DNA of 51,171 bases, from positions 123,338 to 174,508 of the forward strand of contig PQXC01000002.1 of NCBI GenBank assembly GCA_003194435.1, given 5' to 3'. Source of the DNA: Candidatus Methanophagaceae archaeon. Lineage in GTDB: Archaea; Halobacteriota; Syntropharchaeia; Alkanophagales; Methanospirareceae. This document shows positions 32,487-40,919 of this stretch, piece after piece (position 1 is the first letter of the stretch; every line of letters starts with the position of its first letter). The notes under the pieces are model-generated. The model ran no database searches and was not told the origin of the DNA. It saw only the letters and a list, made by a program, of their open reading frames with translations. The translations under genes were made by a program, and so were the position numbers.

Positions 32487-32591
32487 GGAAAGCTTCGCTT
32501 TCCTTGTCCTCGTTTCACTCGGAGAATATAACAGCGGATAAAAGGGAAATCGAAGATTTTCCCAAATTGCCTTCGGCAACTTCTTTTATCC
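32487..32591. other. Cluster of stem-loops between convergent genes
   Basis: Hairpin 1: GGAAAGC-TTC-GCTTTCC (32487-32503). Then an outer stem, GGATAAAAG (32536-32544) with CTTTTATCC (32583-32591), encloses two hairpins: GGAAATC/GATTTTCC with a GAA loop (32545-32562) and TTGCC-TTC-GGCAA (32567-32579). The result is a three-way junction. It lies between the ends of two genes; it could be a two-sided terminator, an unknown structured RNA or a repeat. Confidence 0.45.
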
Positions 32592-32599
32592 ACAAAACG

Positions 32600-33562
32600 T
32601 TAAAGGGAGCTTTGTTTATTCAAACTCTCTAACTGCACCTCGTCCAGTCTGGGGAATGCATTATGAGCCCTTGTTCTGCTTATATGGAGTGCAGCGCAGG
32701 CATTGGCGAATTCGAGGCATTCTTCTGCTGCTTTACCTTCCAGGAAAGCGTATATGAATCCTGCATTAAAGACATCGCCTGCACCAGTTGGCGATACCAC
32801 CCTCACCTTGAAAGAAGGAGAGCTCACCGTGAAATCAGAGGTTACCCATGAAGAGCCCTTTGCACCCCTGTGGACAATCACGTTCCTGCATCCTCTTGCC
32901 AGTATATCCTGCTCTTGCTCCTGCTCCGGCTCCGCTGATAGCTCCTTTAGCTCTGCCTCATTTACGAACAGGAAATCGGTAAAAGGTAGAAGTTCAAAGA
33001 CGGTCTGCTTCGCACTGCCCGTCCAGCCAAGATAAGCACTCCATCCGATATCAACGCCCGTGAACGCATCGTGGGATTTGGCTATCCTGAGTAAATCCTT
33101 ATTCACTGTGAATAAGCCCTCAGTGTTCCAATGTCCTGCTCTCATAACGAATCGCGCACGTCCTAAAAGTTCAGTTTCCACATCTTCTCGCATGAGGTCC
33201 TGATTCGCACCTCTATCTGTGAGCATAGACCGGCTACCATCTTCAAATGCTATGCTCACCGTTATCCCGGGATGTGGCTTTCGTTCTGAACTGCGGGCGA
33301 TGCAAACCACACCGAGCCTTTCCAGCTCCGATAATAGCCAGTTTGATAGCACATCATTGCTGAGCTTGCATATAATAGCAGTCCGCAATCCGAGCGAAGC
33401 GCAAGCGGCTGCGCAGTTACCTGCCTGACCGCCAATGCTGAGCATGAATTCACAGCCTATCTGCCTGTCCCGTTCCGGGTATGCCCGTATCGGCTTCGTT
33501 GCTATATCACAGAAGACATCACCTATAACAAGCACATCATACTCATAGCTCGCTTTTTGCAT
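32600..33562 (-). CDS. PfkB-family sugar/nucleoside kinase
   Basis: 320 residues. N-terminal GDVFCDI and SIGGQAGNCAAACASLGL (substrate-side motif), ending with SPTGAGDVFNAGFIYA, the anion hole and catalytic Asp of the ribokinase/PfkB family. The substrate is not determinable from motifs. It lies 4 bases downstream of the HhH-GPD gene and is probably co-transcribed. Confidence 0.88.
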   Translation of the reverse strand: MQKASYEYDVLVIGDVFCDIATKPIRAYPERDRQIGCEFMLSIGGQAGNCAAACASLGLRTAIICKLSNDVLSNWLLSELERLGVVCIARSSERKPHPGITVSIAFEDGSRSMLTDRGANQDLMREDVETELLGRARFVMRAGHWNTEGLFTVNKDLLRIAKSHDAFTGVDIGWSAYLGWTGSAKQTVFELLPFTDFLFVNEAELKELSAEPEQEQEQDILARGCRNVIVHRGAKGSSWVTSDFTVSSPSFKVRVVSPTGAGDVFNAGFIYAFLEGKAAEECLEFANACAALHISRTRAHNAFPRLDEVQLESLNKQSSL

Positions 33563-33566
33563 CTCC

Positions 33567-34241
33567 TTATCCTTCCCCTGGCGCTTCGCACACTATCCGT
33601 AGCGGGCATTTATCGCATTTCTGCCGCTTACAGTATCGTAAAAAGAGCTTGACGAGTGCAGCTTCAATCTTAGCCAGCAGCTCACCCGAGGCTGAGAATT
33701 GGCTCAAATCTATGCCCAGATGCTCTGCGGCTATTCTTGCACTCTTCGAGACTTCGGGGTTTATCTGCCATACGCCACGCAACTCGCGCAGGAATATCTG
33801 CACTGTTACTCGCCCAATGCCCTTAAATTCAATCAATCTGCGCTCAAGGTCTTCTGTTGTGGTAGATTGTTCATAAATGTTATCGAGAGTGCCATATTCA
33901 TCTTTAATACGATGCGCTATCTCGAGCAACTTCGTCGCTGTTGAAAAGTCGTATCGGACATAGCCGCCTTCATCCAGAATCTTCACCAGTTCGTCCCAGC
34001 CGGCAGCAATGACCTTATCAGGGCTATCTATCCCGTGACGTTCAAATGCCTTATACGTCTGTATGGCGATCTTCTCGCTTATCCGCGCACCGAATAATAT
34101 AGAAGCCAAAAACCACCTGAACCTGCCTGAGGGTTCCTTAAGGTCTATACCAAGTGTCTCCGCATAAGTCGGGAAATTGGCAATAAGCAGGTCGAGTTTG
34201 TTTTTATTTTTATTCTTATTCTCACTCTCCCCCTCTTTCAT
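33567..34241 (-). CDS. HhH-GPD (endonuclease III-like) protein with altered active site
   Basis: 224 residues. N-terminal Lys/Asn-rich stretch, then a helical glycosylase fold with the hairpin [12 protein letters not shown] and a C-terminal Fe-S motif YC-x4-C-x2-C-x5-C. In endonuclease III the hairpin carries a catalytic Lys (position after G-x-G-x) and a following Asp; here the Lys position is Val and the Asp region reads [14 protein letters not shown] without a clear Asp. It may be a glycosylase of another specificity or a non-catalytic binder. First gene of a pair with the PfkB kinase, divergent from thiC. Confidence 0.8.
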   Translation of the reverse strand: MKEGESENKNKNKNKLDLLIANFPTYAETLGIDLKEPSGRFRWFLASILFGARISEKIAIQTYKAFERHGIDSPDKVIAAGWDELVKILDEGGYVRYDFSTATKLLEIAHRIKDEYGTLDNIYEQSTTTEDLERRLIEFKGIGRVTVQIFLRELRGVWQINPEVSKSARIAAEHLGIDLSQFSASGELLAKIEAALVKLFLRYCKRQKCDKCPLRIVCEAPGEG

Positions 34242-34303
34242 CTCTCGAAAAGATATTAGATATTACAAAGAAGGGCATTATATATTATAGAATAAACCAA
34301 AAA

Positions 34304-35563
34304 ATGATAGACGATAAGGATTTAAAGCGAGTCGCTTTAGAGGAAGGAGTCAGTGAAGAGAGATTGAGGCGACTTATTCGTTCCGGTCGAGTTGTAATAC
34401 CGTGTAATGCGATGAGGAGAGAGGGGATAACACTGAAGGCAATAGGGGAGGGCATGAGCACGAAGGTGAATGTGAATGTAGGGACATCCAAGGACTATGT
34501 AAACGTGAGAGAGGAGCTGGAGAAGGCGAAGATAGCAGTGAAATATGGTGCCGATACAATAATGGACCTCTCAACAGGAGGTGATCTCGATGAGGTTCGC
34601 AGGCTGATATTGAAGGAAGTGAATGTGCCTGTGGGTACAGTACCGATATATCAGGCGGCACTGGGTAAACGTGGTGAGAGAGCGGTTGTGGATATGACCT
34701 CTGATGACATGTTCAATGCGGTTCGGCAGCATGCGAAAGACGGTATTGATTTCGTCACCATCCATGCAGGCGTGAATCTTAACTCACTGGAACGGTTGAA
34801 GAGGTGCAACCGCATCCTGGATGTGGTGAGCCGTGGAGGTGCCTTCCTTGTCGCATGGATGATTCATAACGAGTGTGAGAATCCGTTCTATGCGGAATAT
34901 GACTACCTGCTGGAGATAGCGAAGGAATATGAGTTAACACTGAGCCTTGGCGATGGTATGCGACCAGGCTGCATCGCTGATGCTTCGGACAGGGCGAAAT
35001 ACATGGAGAACATAATTCTCGGTGAGCTCGTTGCGCTCGCACGAGAAGAAGGTGTGCAGGTGATTGTAGAGGGTCCGGGACATGTACCACTGGACGAGAT
35101 AGAAGCATCTGTGAAGACAATAAAGCATATAACCGATTTCGCACCGCTTTACCTGCTTGGACCGCTCGTTACTGACATTGCTCCGGGGTATGACCACATT
35201 GTGAGTGCGATAGGTGGAGCAGTAGCAGGTATGTACGGCGCTGACTTCCTGTGCATGGTCTCACCCTCCGAGCATCTCGCACTGCCTTCTATACAGCATA
35301 TAAAGGATGGCACGGTGGTTACGAAGATAGCGGCGCATGTCGCAGACATTGTAAAAGAGGAGCAAAGTGCACGTGCGAAACAGCGTGACAAGGAGATGGC
35401 GCATGCGCGTAAGAATCTCAATTGGGAGAGGCAGTTTGAGCTCGCTATAAATCCCGAAGAAGCACGTATGATAAGGAATAGCAGACCCTCAGAGAGCGAT
35501 GCATGCTCCATCTGTGGTGATTTGTGCGCGATAAGGCTGGTAAAAGAGTTCTTGAAGAGTTAA
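34304..35563 (+). CDS. thiC: Phosphomethylpyrimidine synthase ThiC
   Basis: 419 residues. Complete ThiC with [29 protein letters not shown] and [11 protein letters not shown] blocks, and the C-terminal cluster motif C-S-I-C-G-D-L-C (C-x2-C-x3-C as read here). Radical SAM enzyme that rearranges aminoimidazole ribotide to the thiamine pyrimidine. Upstream gap is only 62 bases, with a TATATTATA element near 34279 and no room for a TPP riboswitch. Confidence 0.95.
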   Translation: MIDDKDLKRVALEEGVSEERLRRLIRSGRVVIPCNAMRREGITLKAIGEGMSTKVNVNVGTSKDYVNVREELEKAKIAVKYGADTIMDLSTGGDLDEVRRLILKEVNVPVGTVPIYQAALGKRGERAVVDMTSDDMFNAVRQHAKDGIDFVTIHAGVNLNSLERLKRCNRILDVVSRGGAFLVAWMIHNECENPFYAEYDYLLEIAKEYELTLSLGDGMRPGCIADASDRAKYMENIILGELVALAREEGVQVIVEGPGHVPLDEIEASVKTIKHITDFAPLYLLGPLVTDIAPGYDHIVSAIGGAVAGMYGADFLCMVSPSEHLALPSIQHIKDGTVVTKIAAHVADIVKEEQSARAKQRDKEMAHARKNLNWERQFELAINPEEARMIRNSRPSESDACSICGDLCAIRLVKEFLKS

Positions 35564-35591
35564 GCAATTGGCAATTACAATTTAGTTAGTT

Positions 35592-36188
35592 TTAGACCAC
35601 GACCAGCTCATTCAATATCAGCACAGAGAGGGCGATTAAGAGCGCAAAGGTGTATATTCTTCTGTCCCATGCCAGTACCTTCTTACCGTCCAGTACGCTG
35701 ATAGGAATCATATTGAAGAGTGCAAGCCATGCGTTTATGAACATGCCGAAATAGCCCACGTGCCTGAACAAGCCGTGAGAGAAATAGAATAGGGGTAAGA
35801 ACATCATTGCTAACGCAACGTTCATCATCGGTCCTGCCAGTGCTATCTTCCCGCTCTCCTCACGCGTAAGATATGGATTGAATATCATGACAGCGCCCGG
35901 TGCTGCGAAGATGAAAGGTAAGAAGAAGGGTAGTAGCACCGCAATAAAGAGCATAAACGGCTCCATTCTGAATTCTGACCAGCTTCCATAGCTCTGTGCA
36001 ACGAATTTATGCGCCAGTTCATGAAATATAAAGGCTGAGCCAACTGTAATAGTGGAGAGAATGAATACATTTGCCCAACTCAGGTTCAAAACCATCCAGC
36101 GTTTGATGAGCACGGTGAATGCGAAGGAGATAGCAATCCATGCAATCATAAGATGCTTCAGTTCCGTGCTACTCGTTCTTATCTTCAT
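35592..36188 (-). CDS. M50 (site-2) membrane metalloprotease
   Basis: 198 residues, about five to six membrane helices. Zinc motif HELAH (about 55-59) inside a membrane helix and the second motif NMIPISVLDG with the Asp ligand (about 160-169). LAGPMMNVALA is the usual M50 internal motif. Intramembrane protease with unknown substrate; stands alone between thiC and a tRNA gene. Confidence 0.88.
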   Translation of the reverse strand: MKIRTSSTELKHLMIAWIAISFAFTVLIKRWMVLNLSWANVFILSTITVGSAFIFHELAHKFVAQSYGSWSEFRMEPFMLFIAVLLPFFLPFIFAAPGAVMIFNPYLTREESGKIALAGPMMNVALAMMFLPLFYFSHGLFRHVGYFGMFINAWLALFNMIPISVLDGKKVLAWDRRIYTFALLIALSVLILNELVVV

Positions 36189-36238
36189 TACTTACCACAT
36201 ACCACATGAGTTGAATTGTAAGTAATATAATAGTATAT

Positions 36239-36310
36239 AGCCCGGCACGGATTCGAACCGAGGTCGTGAGATCCAGAGTCTCACATGCTTGACCACTACA
36301 CCACCGGGCT
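36239..36310 (-). tRNA. tRNA-Gln (anticodon CUG)
   Basis: Read on the minus strand: 7-bp acceptor stem AGCCCGG/CCGGGCT, anticodon stem TGAGA/TCTCA with the loop CTCTGGA (U33, anticodon CUG, G37), and T-loop TTCGAAT. One mismatch in the T stem. No encoded CCA and no intron. A TATA-like element (ATATAGCATATAG) lies about 25 bases upstream, at 36325-36345. Confidence 0.92.
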
Positions 36311-36418
36311 ATGCGCTATGCACTATGGGCTATATGCTATATTATTATAGGAATGATAGTAAAAATATAATATTTATCATGTGGCTATATCTAAAGGTCA
36401 AATTTAAGTGCCCAATAA

Positions 36419-37135
36419 ATGCGATTGATAATTAAGATAGAGCCTTCGGAGGATTTCTCTGCGGATGTGGTGTATAAGCACACGATTCAGGGATTTATAT
36501 ACGAATGCCTGAAAGATGTGGAGGAGGATGCAAACTTTCATTCTGCGAAGCGGTTCAAGTTCTTCTGCTTCTCCGATATTTTTCCGGGAGGTGATTTCGT
36601 GGAGGGTGAAGCGAAGCGTTTTATCGTGTCATCGCCGGATGCGGGGCTGATGGAGCGGTTGTTTAGTGGGCTACGAGCGAAGAAGGATGCGCATATCGGT
36701 GCTCATAAGATAAGGATAGAGGAAGTGAAGAAAGTGAAAGTGCCACTCAAAAATCAGTTTATCTCGGGCAGTCCGATAGTGCTTTACAAAGACAGTCGAA
36801 GGAATCTTTACTACTCTTTTCGGCGAGATGGCGACCTCGATTTCTTTCTCACGAGGTTGAAGGATAATGCGGTGAAGAAGTATGAGGCGTTTTACGGCGA
36901 GAAGCTGGCGATTGAAGATGAAGAGCCGTTGTTCGACAGGTTGAGGTTCAATAAAGAGGTTGCAGTGAAGAATGTGAAAGGTGGCAAGGAGTTCATAATA
37001 ATAGGTAGTATGTGGTATTTGCTGGAGAAGTTTGAGATAAGCGAAGAGATGAGGAGGTTTTACTGGTTTCTGATGGAGTGCGGGCTCGGAGAGAAGAACA
37101 GCATGGGGTTCGGGTTCGTGAATCCGGTGAGGTAG
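36419..37135 (+). CDS. cas6: Cas6 CRISPR RNA endonuclease
   Basis: 238 residues. Two ferredoxin-like halves and the C-terminal Gly-rich loop GLGEKNSMGFGFVNP, diagnostic for Cas6. His residues near the N-terminus (H27 region) may be catalytic. Cas6 cuts the repeat RNA to mature crRNA. It is 165 bases upstream of cas8b and may have its own promoter. No CRISPR array lies in the window. Confidence 0.9.
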   Translation: MRLIIKIEPSEDFSADVVYKHTIQGFIYECLKDVEEDANFHSAKRFKFFCFSDIFPGGDFVEGEAKRFIVSSPDAGLMERLFSGLRAKKDAHIGAHKIRIEEVKKVKVPLKNQFISGSPIVLYKDSRRNLYYSFRRDGDLDFFLTRLKDNAVKKYEAFYGEKLAIEDEEPLFDRLRFNKEVAVKNVKGGKEFIIIGSMWYLLEKFEISEEMRRFYWFLMECGLGEKNSMGFGFVNPVR

Positions 37136-37260
37136 CGTTCATTTTTGAGGGTTTGGTTCGGCTAACCACTATCCACTAACCACTAACCACGAGATTACAC
37201 TACACAGGTTTTCACAAGAAAATAAAAAGTTGGATGGTGTTACCTTTACCTCACGGTATC

Positions 37261-37268
37261 TTTATATG
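37261..37268 (+). promoter_or_regulatory. Probable TATA box of the cas8b-cas3 operon
   Basis: TTTATATG 33 bases before the cas8b ATG, in the 165-base gap after cas6. The gap also holds a short tandem repeat of CCACTAA units (37164-37190). Confidence 0.45.
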
Positions 37269-37300
37269 GGGTTAACACAAAAGATAGGATTGGTAAGAAG

Positions 37301-39175
37301 ATGCTGGATGCGATAAAGGAATTGGGGGATTATGTCAAGGAGAAGGAAAAGTTAAGTGACGTAGAAATATTTGTGGACAAAGCGAAATTGGGTAAAAGCA
37401 CGAAGAAAGTTTTGTGCATACTTTTTCAACATGAAGATGATAAAATTACATACACAAAGGTTATTCCAGAAGATTATAAAGGGGCATCACTGTATCTTTA
37501 TCGAAGAGGCACCTCAAGAGGGGTTAATATCTCACCGTCCGCATTAATTACCGAGGAAATTGGGAGTACATTTGAGAATAAAATTGTAAACTGGTTTAAA
37601 AACAGAGAGGATAGTCTATCAGTTGGGATAGAAAGAGAGTTGGAGAAGGAAAGGGACAAGATAAAAGAAGAATTAGTTAAATGTTATAAAGAAATTCCGG
37701 AAGATGAGAGGACAAATGTCTTGCTTACCATATTGTTAGAGGAAAATGGAGAAAAGAAATACATTGGAGAGCTTCCGGCATTTAAGGAAATACTGATGCA
37801 AGATACCCTTAAAACATATTACTCTCGGAAGACAATAGGCGAATCAAAAGGAAGAGGGGTTTGTTATTTATGTGGTAAATCAGGAGAGGTCTTTGGCTTT
37901 GTCCTCCCTTCTTTTGGTTTCTCTTTTTCCACGGCTGATAAACGAGGTTTTTTACCTGATTTTGTACAGGAGGAGCACTGGAAAGAGGTCCCAATTTGTA
38001 AAGATTGCGCAATATCACTGGAGATAGGGAAAAAATTTTTGGACGATAATCTTTCTTATCCAAAAAGGGGGTACAGTTTTTTCGGATGCAAGTATTATGT
38101 CATACCAAAATTTGTTTTTGGTGAGATGTTAGAAGAAATCTACAATTACATAACGCATTTTAAGAACGAGGAGTACGAAGAAGGGCTCTTGAGTAAAGAG
38201 GATCGCTTAGGTGAGATTGTCAGGGATAAAGAAGATATTTTAAGGTTGATTTTTCTGTTCTACAAGCAAAAGGGAGGAGGAGCATATATTGATATTGTGC
38301 GGTATGTAGAAGATGTGTTACCATCATGGGTAAGGGAGATATATAATTGTCAAAATAGTGTGAGGAAGATGGACATAATACAGGAGGAAAGTATTAGGAA
38401 AATATTGGGCAAAAAATGGATTGGGGATTTTGTAAGTGGACGGATGAGTAAAGAAAAAGGATTGGGCAGAAATAACTGGTTTATGAAATTCACACGCGAT
38501 TTCTTTCCGTCTTCAAATACAGAGGGTGTGTATGACAAATATTTCATGGATGTTGTGAGTTCAATTCTTTCAAGAAAGCCAATAGACAAGGATTTTATGA
38601 TTTCCGCATTTGTGAACAGGATAAGGAGTGCTTTTAAGGCGCATAAGGGACATGATTTGTTATGTTTAAAAGCGTTTATGTTGTATTCATTCTTGGCAAA
38701 GGTGGACTTATTGAGAGGTGAGAGAATGGAAGAAGGAAAAGCGTTAGAAAAAATAGAAGGGGAAAACTTCGATAGCAAAGTAGAGCGATTCTTCAGGGAA
38801 CATGGATTCACTGGGGCAGCCAAGAAGGCAGCTTTCTCTGTTGGTATGCTTGTAGATTATTTACTGTGGGTTCAGAGAGATGAACGAGGGATAAAGGATT
38901 TCGGGAAAGAACCATTCTGGTCAAATCTGTATGGACTGGTATTGGATGAGAAGAAGATAAAAGGACTATTTCCTAAAGCAATTAGCAAACTTAGGCAGTA
39001 TGGAAAAGGTAAACCAACACTTGAAGCTGTTGTAAGCAAATATTTAGCGGAGGCAGAACAAAACTGGGATATTTCCAATGATGAGGCGAGCTATTATTTC
39101 GCGTTAGGAATGACCTTAGGAAGGCTATTTTCAAAGGATAAAGAAAAAGAAGAAGAGAAGAAGGAGGGAGAATAA
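37301..39175 (+). CDS. cas8b: Cas8b (Csh1), large subunit of type I-B Cascade
   Basis: 624 residues. A zinc-binding pair of Cys motifs, CYLCGKSG (about 187-190) and PICKDC (about 229-232), in the position usual for Csh1/Cas8b, and a helical C-terminal half ending in an acidic Glu/Lys tail. Recognises the PAM and target in Cascade. Followed by cas7 after 3 bases. Confidence 0.88.
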   Translation: MLDAIKELGDYVKEKEKLSDVEIFVDKAKLGKSTKKVLCILFQHEDDKITYTKVIPEDYKGASLYLYRRGTSRGVNISPSALITEEIGSTFENKIVNWFKNREDSLSVGIERELEKERDKIKEELVKCYKEIPEDERTNVLLTILLEENGEKKYIGELPAFKEILMQDTLKTYYSRKTIGESKGRGVCYLCGKSGEVFGFVLPSFGFSFSTADKRGFLPDFVQEEHWKEVPICKDCAISLEIGKKFLDDNLSYPKRGYSFFGCKYYVIPKFVFGEMLEEIYNYITHFKNEEYEEGLLSKEDRLGEIVRDKEDILRLIFLFYKQKGGGAYIDIVRYVEDVLPSWVREIYNCQNSVRKMDIIQEESIRKILGKKWIGDFVSGRMSKEKGLGRNNWFMKFTRDFFPSSNTEGVYDKYFMDVVSSILSRKPIDKDFMISAFVNRIRSAFKAHKGHDLLCLKAFMLYSFLAKVDLLRGERMEEGKALEKIEGENFDSKVERFFREHGFTGAAKKAAFSVGMLVDYLLWVQRDERGIKDFGKEPFWSNLYGLVLDEKKIKGLFPKAISKLRQYGKGKPTLEAVVSKYLAEAEQNWDISNDEASYYFALGMTLGRLFSKDKEKEEEKKEGE

Positions 39176-39178
39176 AAA

Positions 39179-40185
39179 ATGGAATTGAAAAACCGGTCGG
39201 AACTGGTGTTTTTGTATGATGTTAGGGATGCGAATCCGAACGGCGACCCGGATGAGAACAAGCCGAGGATTGACGAAGAGACGGGAATAAATATAGTGAG
39301 ACGGATGTGAGGCTGAAGAGGACGATAAGGGATTATCTGCACAAATTCAGGGATAAAGATGTGTGGTTGAGGGAAGAATCTAAGGAAGGAACAGCAGAGA
39401 GAAAGACGAGGGAAGAGAAACTGGATGAACTATGGCAGAAATTTGAGATACAAAGCAGAGAAGAAGGTGGGAAAAAGCTTTTAGAGCAGTATATAGATTT
39501 GCGATTATTTGGAGCAACGATAGCGGGCAAAAAGGAAAAGAAGAAGGGCGAAAAAGTTTTTACCTGGATAGGACCAGTTCAATTCAATTTCGGTCGTTCG
39601 CTTCATAGAGTTGAACCTGTTTTCGTTAAAGGGACAAGTGTTTTACCAACGGAAGAGAAGAAAGCCGGAGGAGCATTTACGGAAGCGTGGATTCTGCCTT
39701 ATTCTTTGATTTGCTTCTACGGAGTGATTAACGAAAACGGAGCGAAAGATACAGGATTAAGTGAAGAGGATGTGATGCTACTTCTGGATGGAATGTGGAA
39801 CGGAACGAAAAACCTGATTACGAGGTCGAAATTCGGACAGATGCCGAGGTTTCTGATGAGGGTGGTTTACAATGAGGGAAACTACCATATTGGCGATTTA
39901 GATAAGAAAATAAGACTGCTCGACAGTGAAGGTAAAGAAGTGGACAAAGATGGTAAAGATGGCAAAGAAATAAGATACATTTCAGATGTTAAACTTGACA
40001 TAACCGAGCTGGTAAAGACGTTAAAGGCGAAGAAGGATAGAATAGAGAAGATACAGATTGAAATGAACGATGATGTGGTGTTCAAAGTTAATCAAGTTGA
40101 GACAAAAGGTAAAAGTTTGGTGGAAGCGTTAGAAAAGGTGGAGGAGCTGAAAGGAAAAGTAGAGATGCTTGATTTAGAGAAATAA
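39179..40185 (+). pseudogene. cas7: cas7 (csh2), frameshifted near 39299
   Basis: From ATG 39179 the frame reads the standard Cas7/Csh2 start (NRSELVFLYDVRDANPNGDP) but stops at 39308-39310. The rest, from about 39300 to 40185, continues in another frame with the expected DVRLKRTIRDYL. Removing two bases from GTGAGACGGATG restores Thr-Asp-Val-Arg-Leu-Lys. The reconstructed protein is about 335 residues, normal for Csh2, the crRNA-coating backbone. A GTG at 39307 could start a truncated protein that lacks the first strand. Genuine loss or an assembly error cannot be told apart here. Confidence 0.85.
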
Positions 40186-40190
40186 AAGAG

Positions 40191-40919
40191 ATGGCAGAGA
40201 TAGATAGAGTGCTTGTATTTGATGTCTGGGGCGATTATGCGCACTTTAGAAGAGGATACACAACAACATCGCCTTTAACCTACCCTTTTCCAGGCAGGAC
40301 AACACTTGCGGGGTTGATAGCGGCGATAATGGGACTTCGGAGGGATAGATATTATGAGCTTTTCGGTAAAAATAACAGCGCTTTCGCTCTGCAAATATTA
40401 AATCCGATACGGAAAATAAAGATTACACAGAATTTAATAGATACGAAAACCGGTTTTTATCTATGGGATAATAAAGGTCAGAGGACACAAATTCCTTTCG
40501 AGTTCATAAAAAAGCCGAAATACAGGTTATATGTGTGGTTAGAGGAGGAGAAATTTGAGGATTTAATAAATTTGATAAGAGGGCATAACTCGGTATATAC
40601 ACCTTATTTGGGCATTTCGGAATGCATAGCTAACTTTGAAATATTTGGGGAAGGGGTTTTTGAAGTGGAGAAGAAAAGAGTTGATGGAGGGGAGGGGGTA
40701 GAAATTTATAGCATAATAAAGAAAGGCGAGGCGAAAGTGAGAGGCGGAGAAAGAGGTAAAAAATATGGGATTGTGAAAGTTCCAGGATTTATGAACCAGG
40801 ATAGAAGCGTCTCGAAATACATGGAATTTTACTATGAAGAGGACGGCAAGCCATTGACGATTACAGAGGGGGAATATTACACACTAAAAGGAGAAGATGT
40901 CAATGTCGTTTTCTTTTAA
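40191..40919 (+). CDS. cas5: Cas5 of type I-B
   Basis: 242 residues. VLVFDVWGDYAHFRRGYTTT and SPLTYPFPGRTTLAGLIAAI are the RAMP-type N-terminus and Gly-rich region of Cas5; NQDRSVSKYMEFYY lies near the end. It binds the crRNA 5' handle. 5 bases after cas7 and overlapping cas3 by about 17 bases. Confidence 0.9.
   Translation: MAEIDRVLVFDVWGDYAHFRRGYTTTSPLTYPFPGRTTLAGLIAAIMGLRRDRYYELFGKNNSAFALQILNPIRKIKITQNLIDTKTGFYLWDNKGQRTQIPFEFIKKPKYRLYVWLEEEKFEDLINLIRGHNSVYTPYLGISECIANFEIFGEGVFEVEKKRVDGGEGVEIYSIIKKGEAKVRGGERGKKYGIVKVPGFMNQDRSVSKYMEFYYEEDGKPLTITEGEYYTLKGEDVNVVFF

Noticed and set aside
34242-34303. Possible TPP riboswitch before thiC
   Set aside because: The gap is only 62 bases, AT-rich, and lacks the conserved riboswitch cores.
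37136-37300. Short CCACTAA repeats near cas genes as a CRISPR array
   Set aside because: Units are about 7-8 bases and unspaced; no repeat-spacer pattern is seen here or elsewhere in the window.
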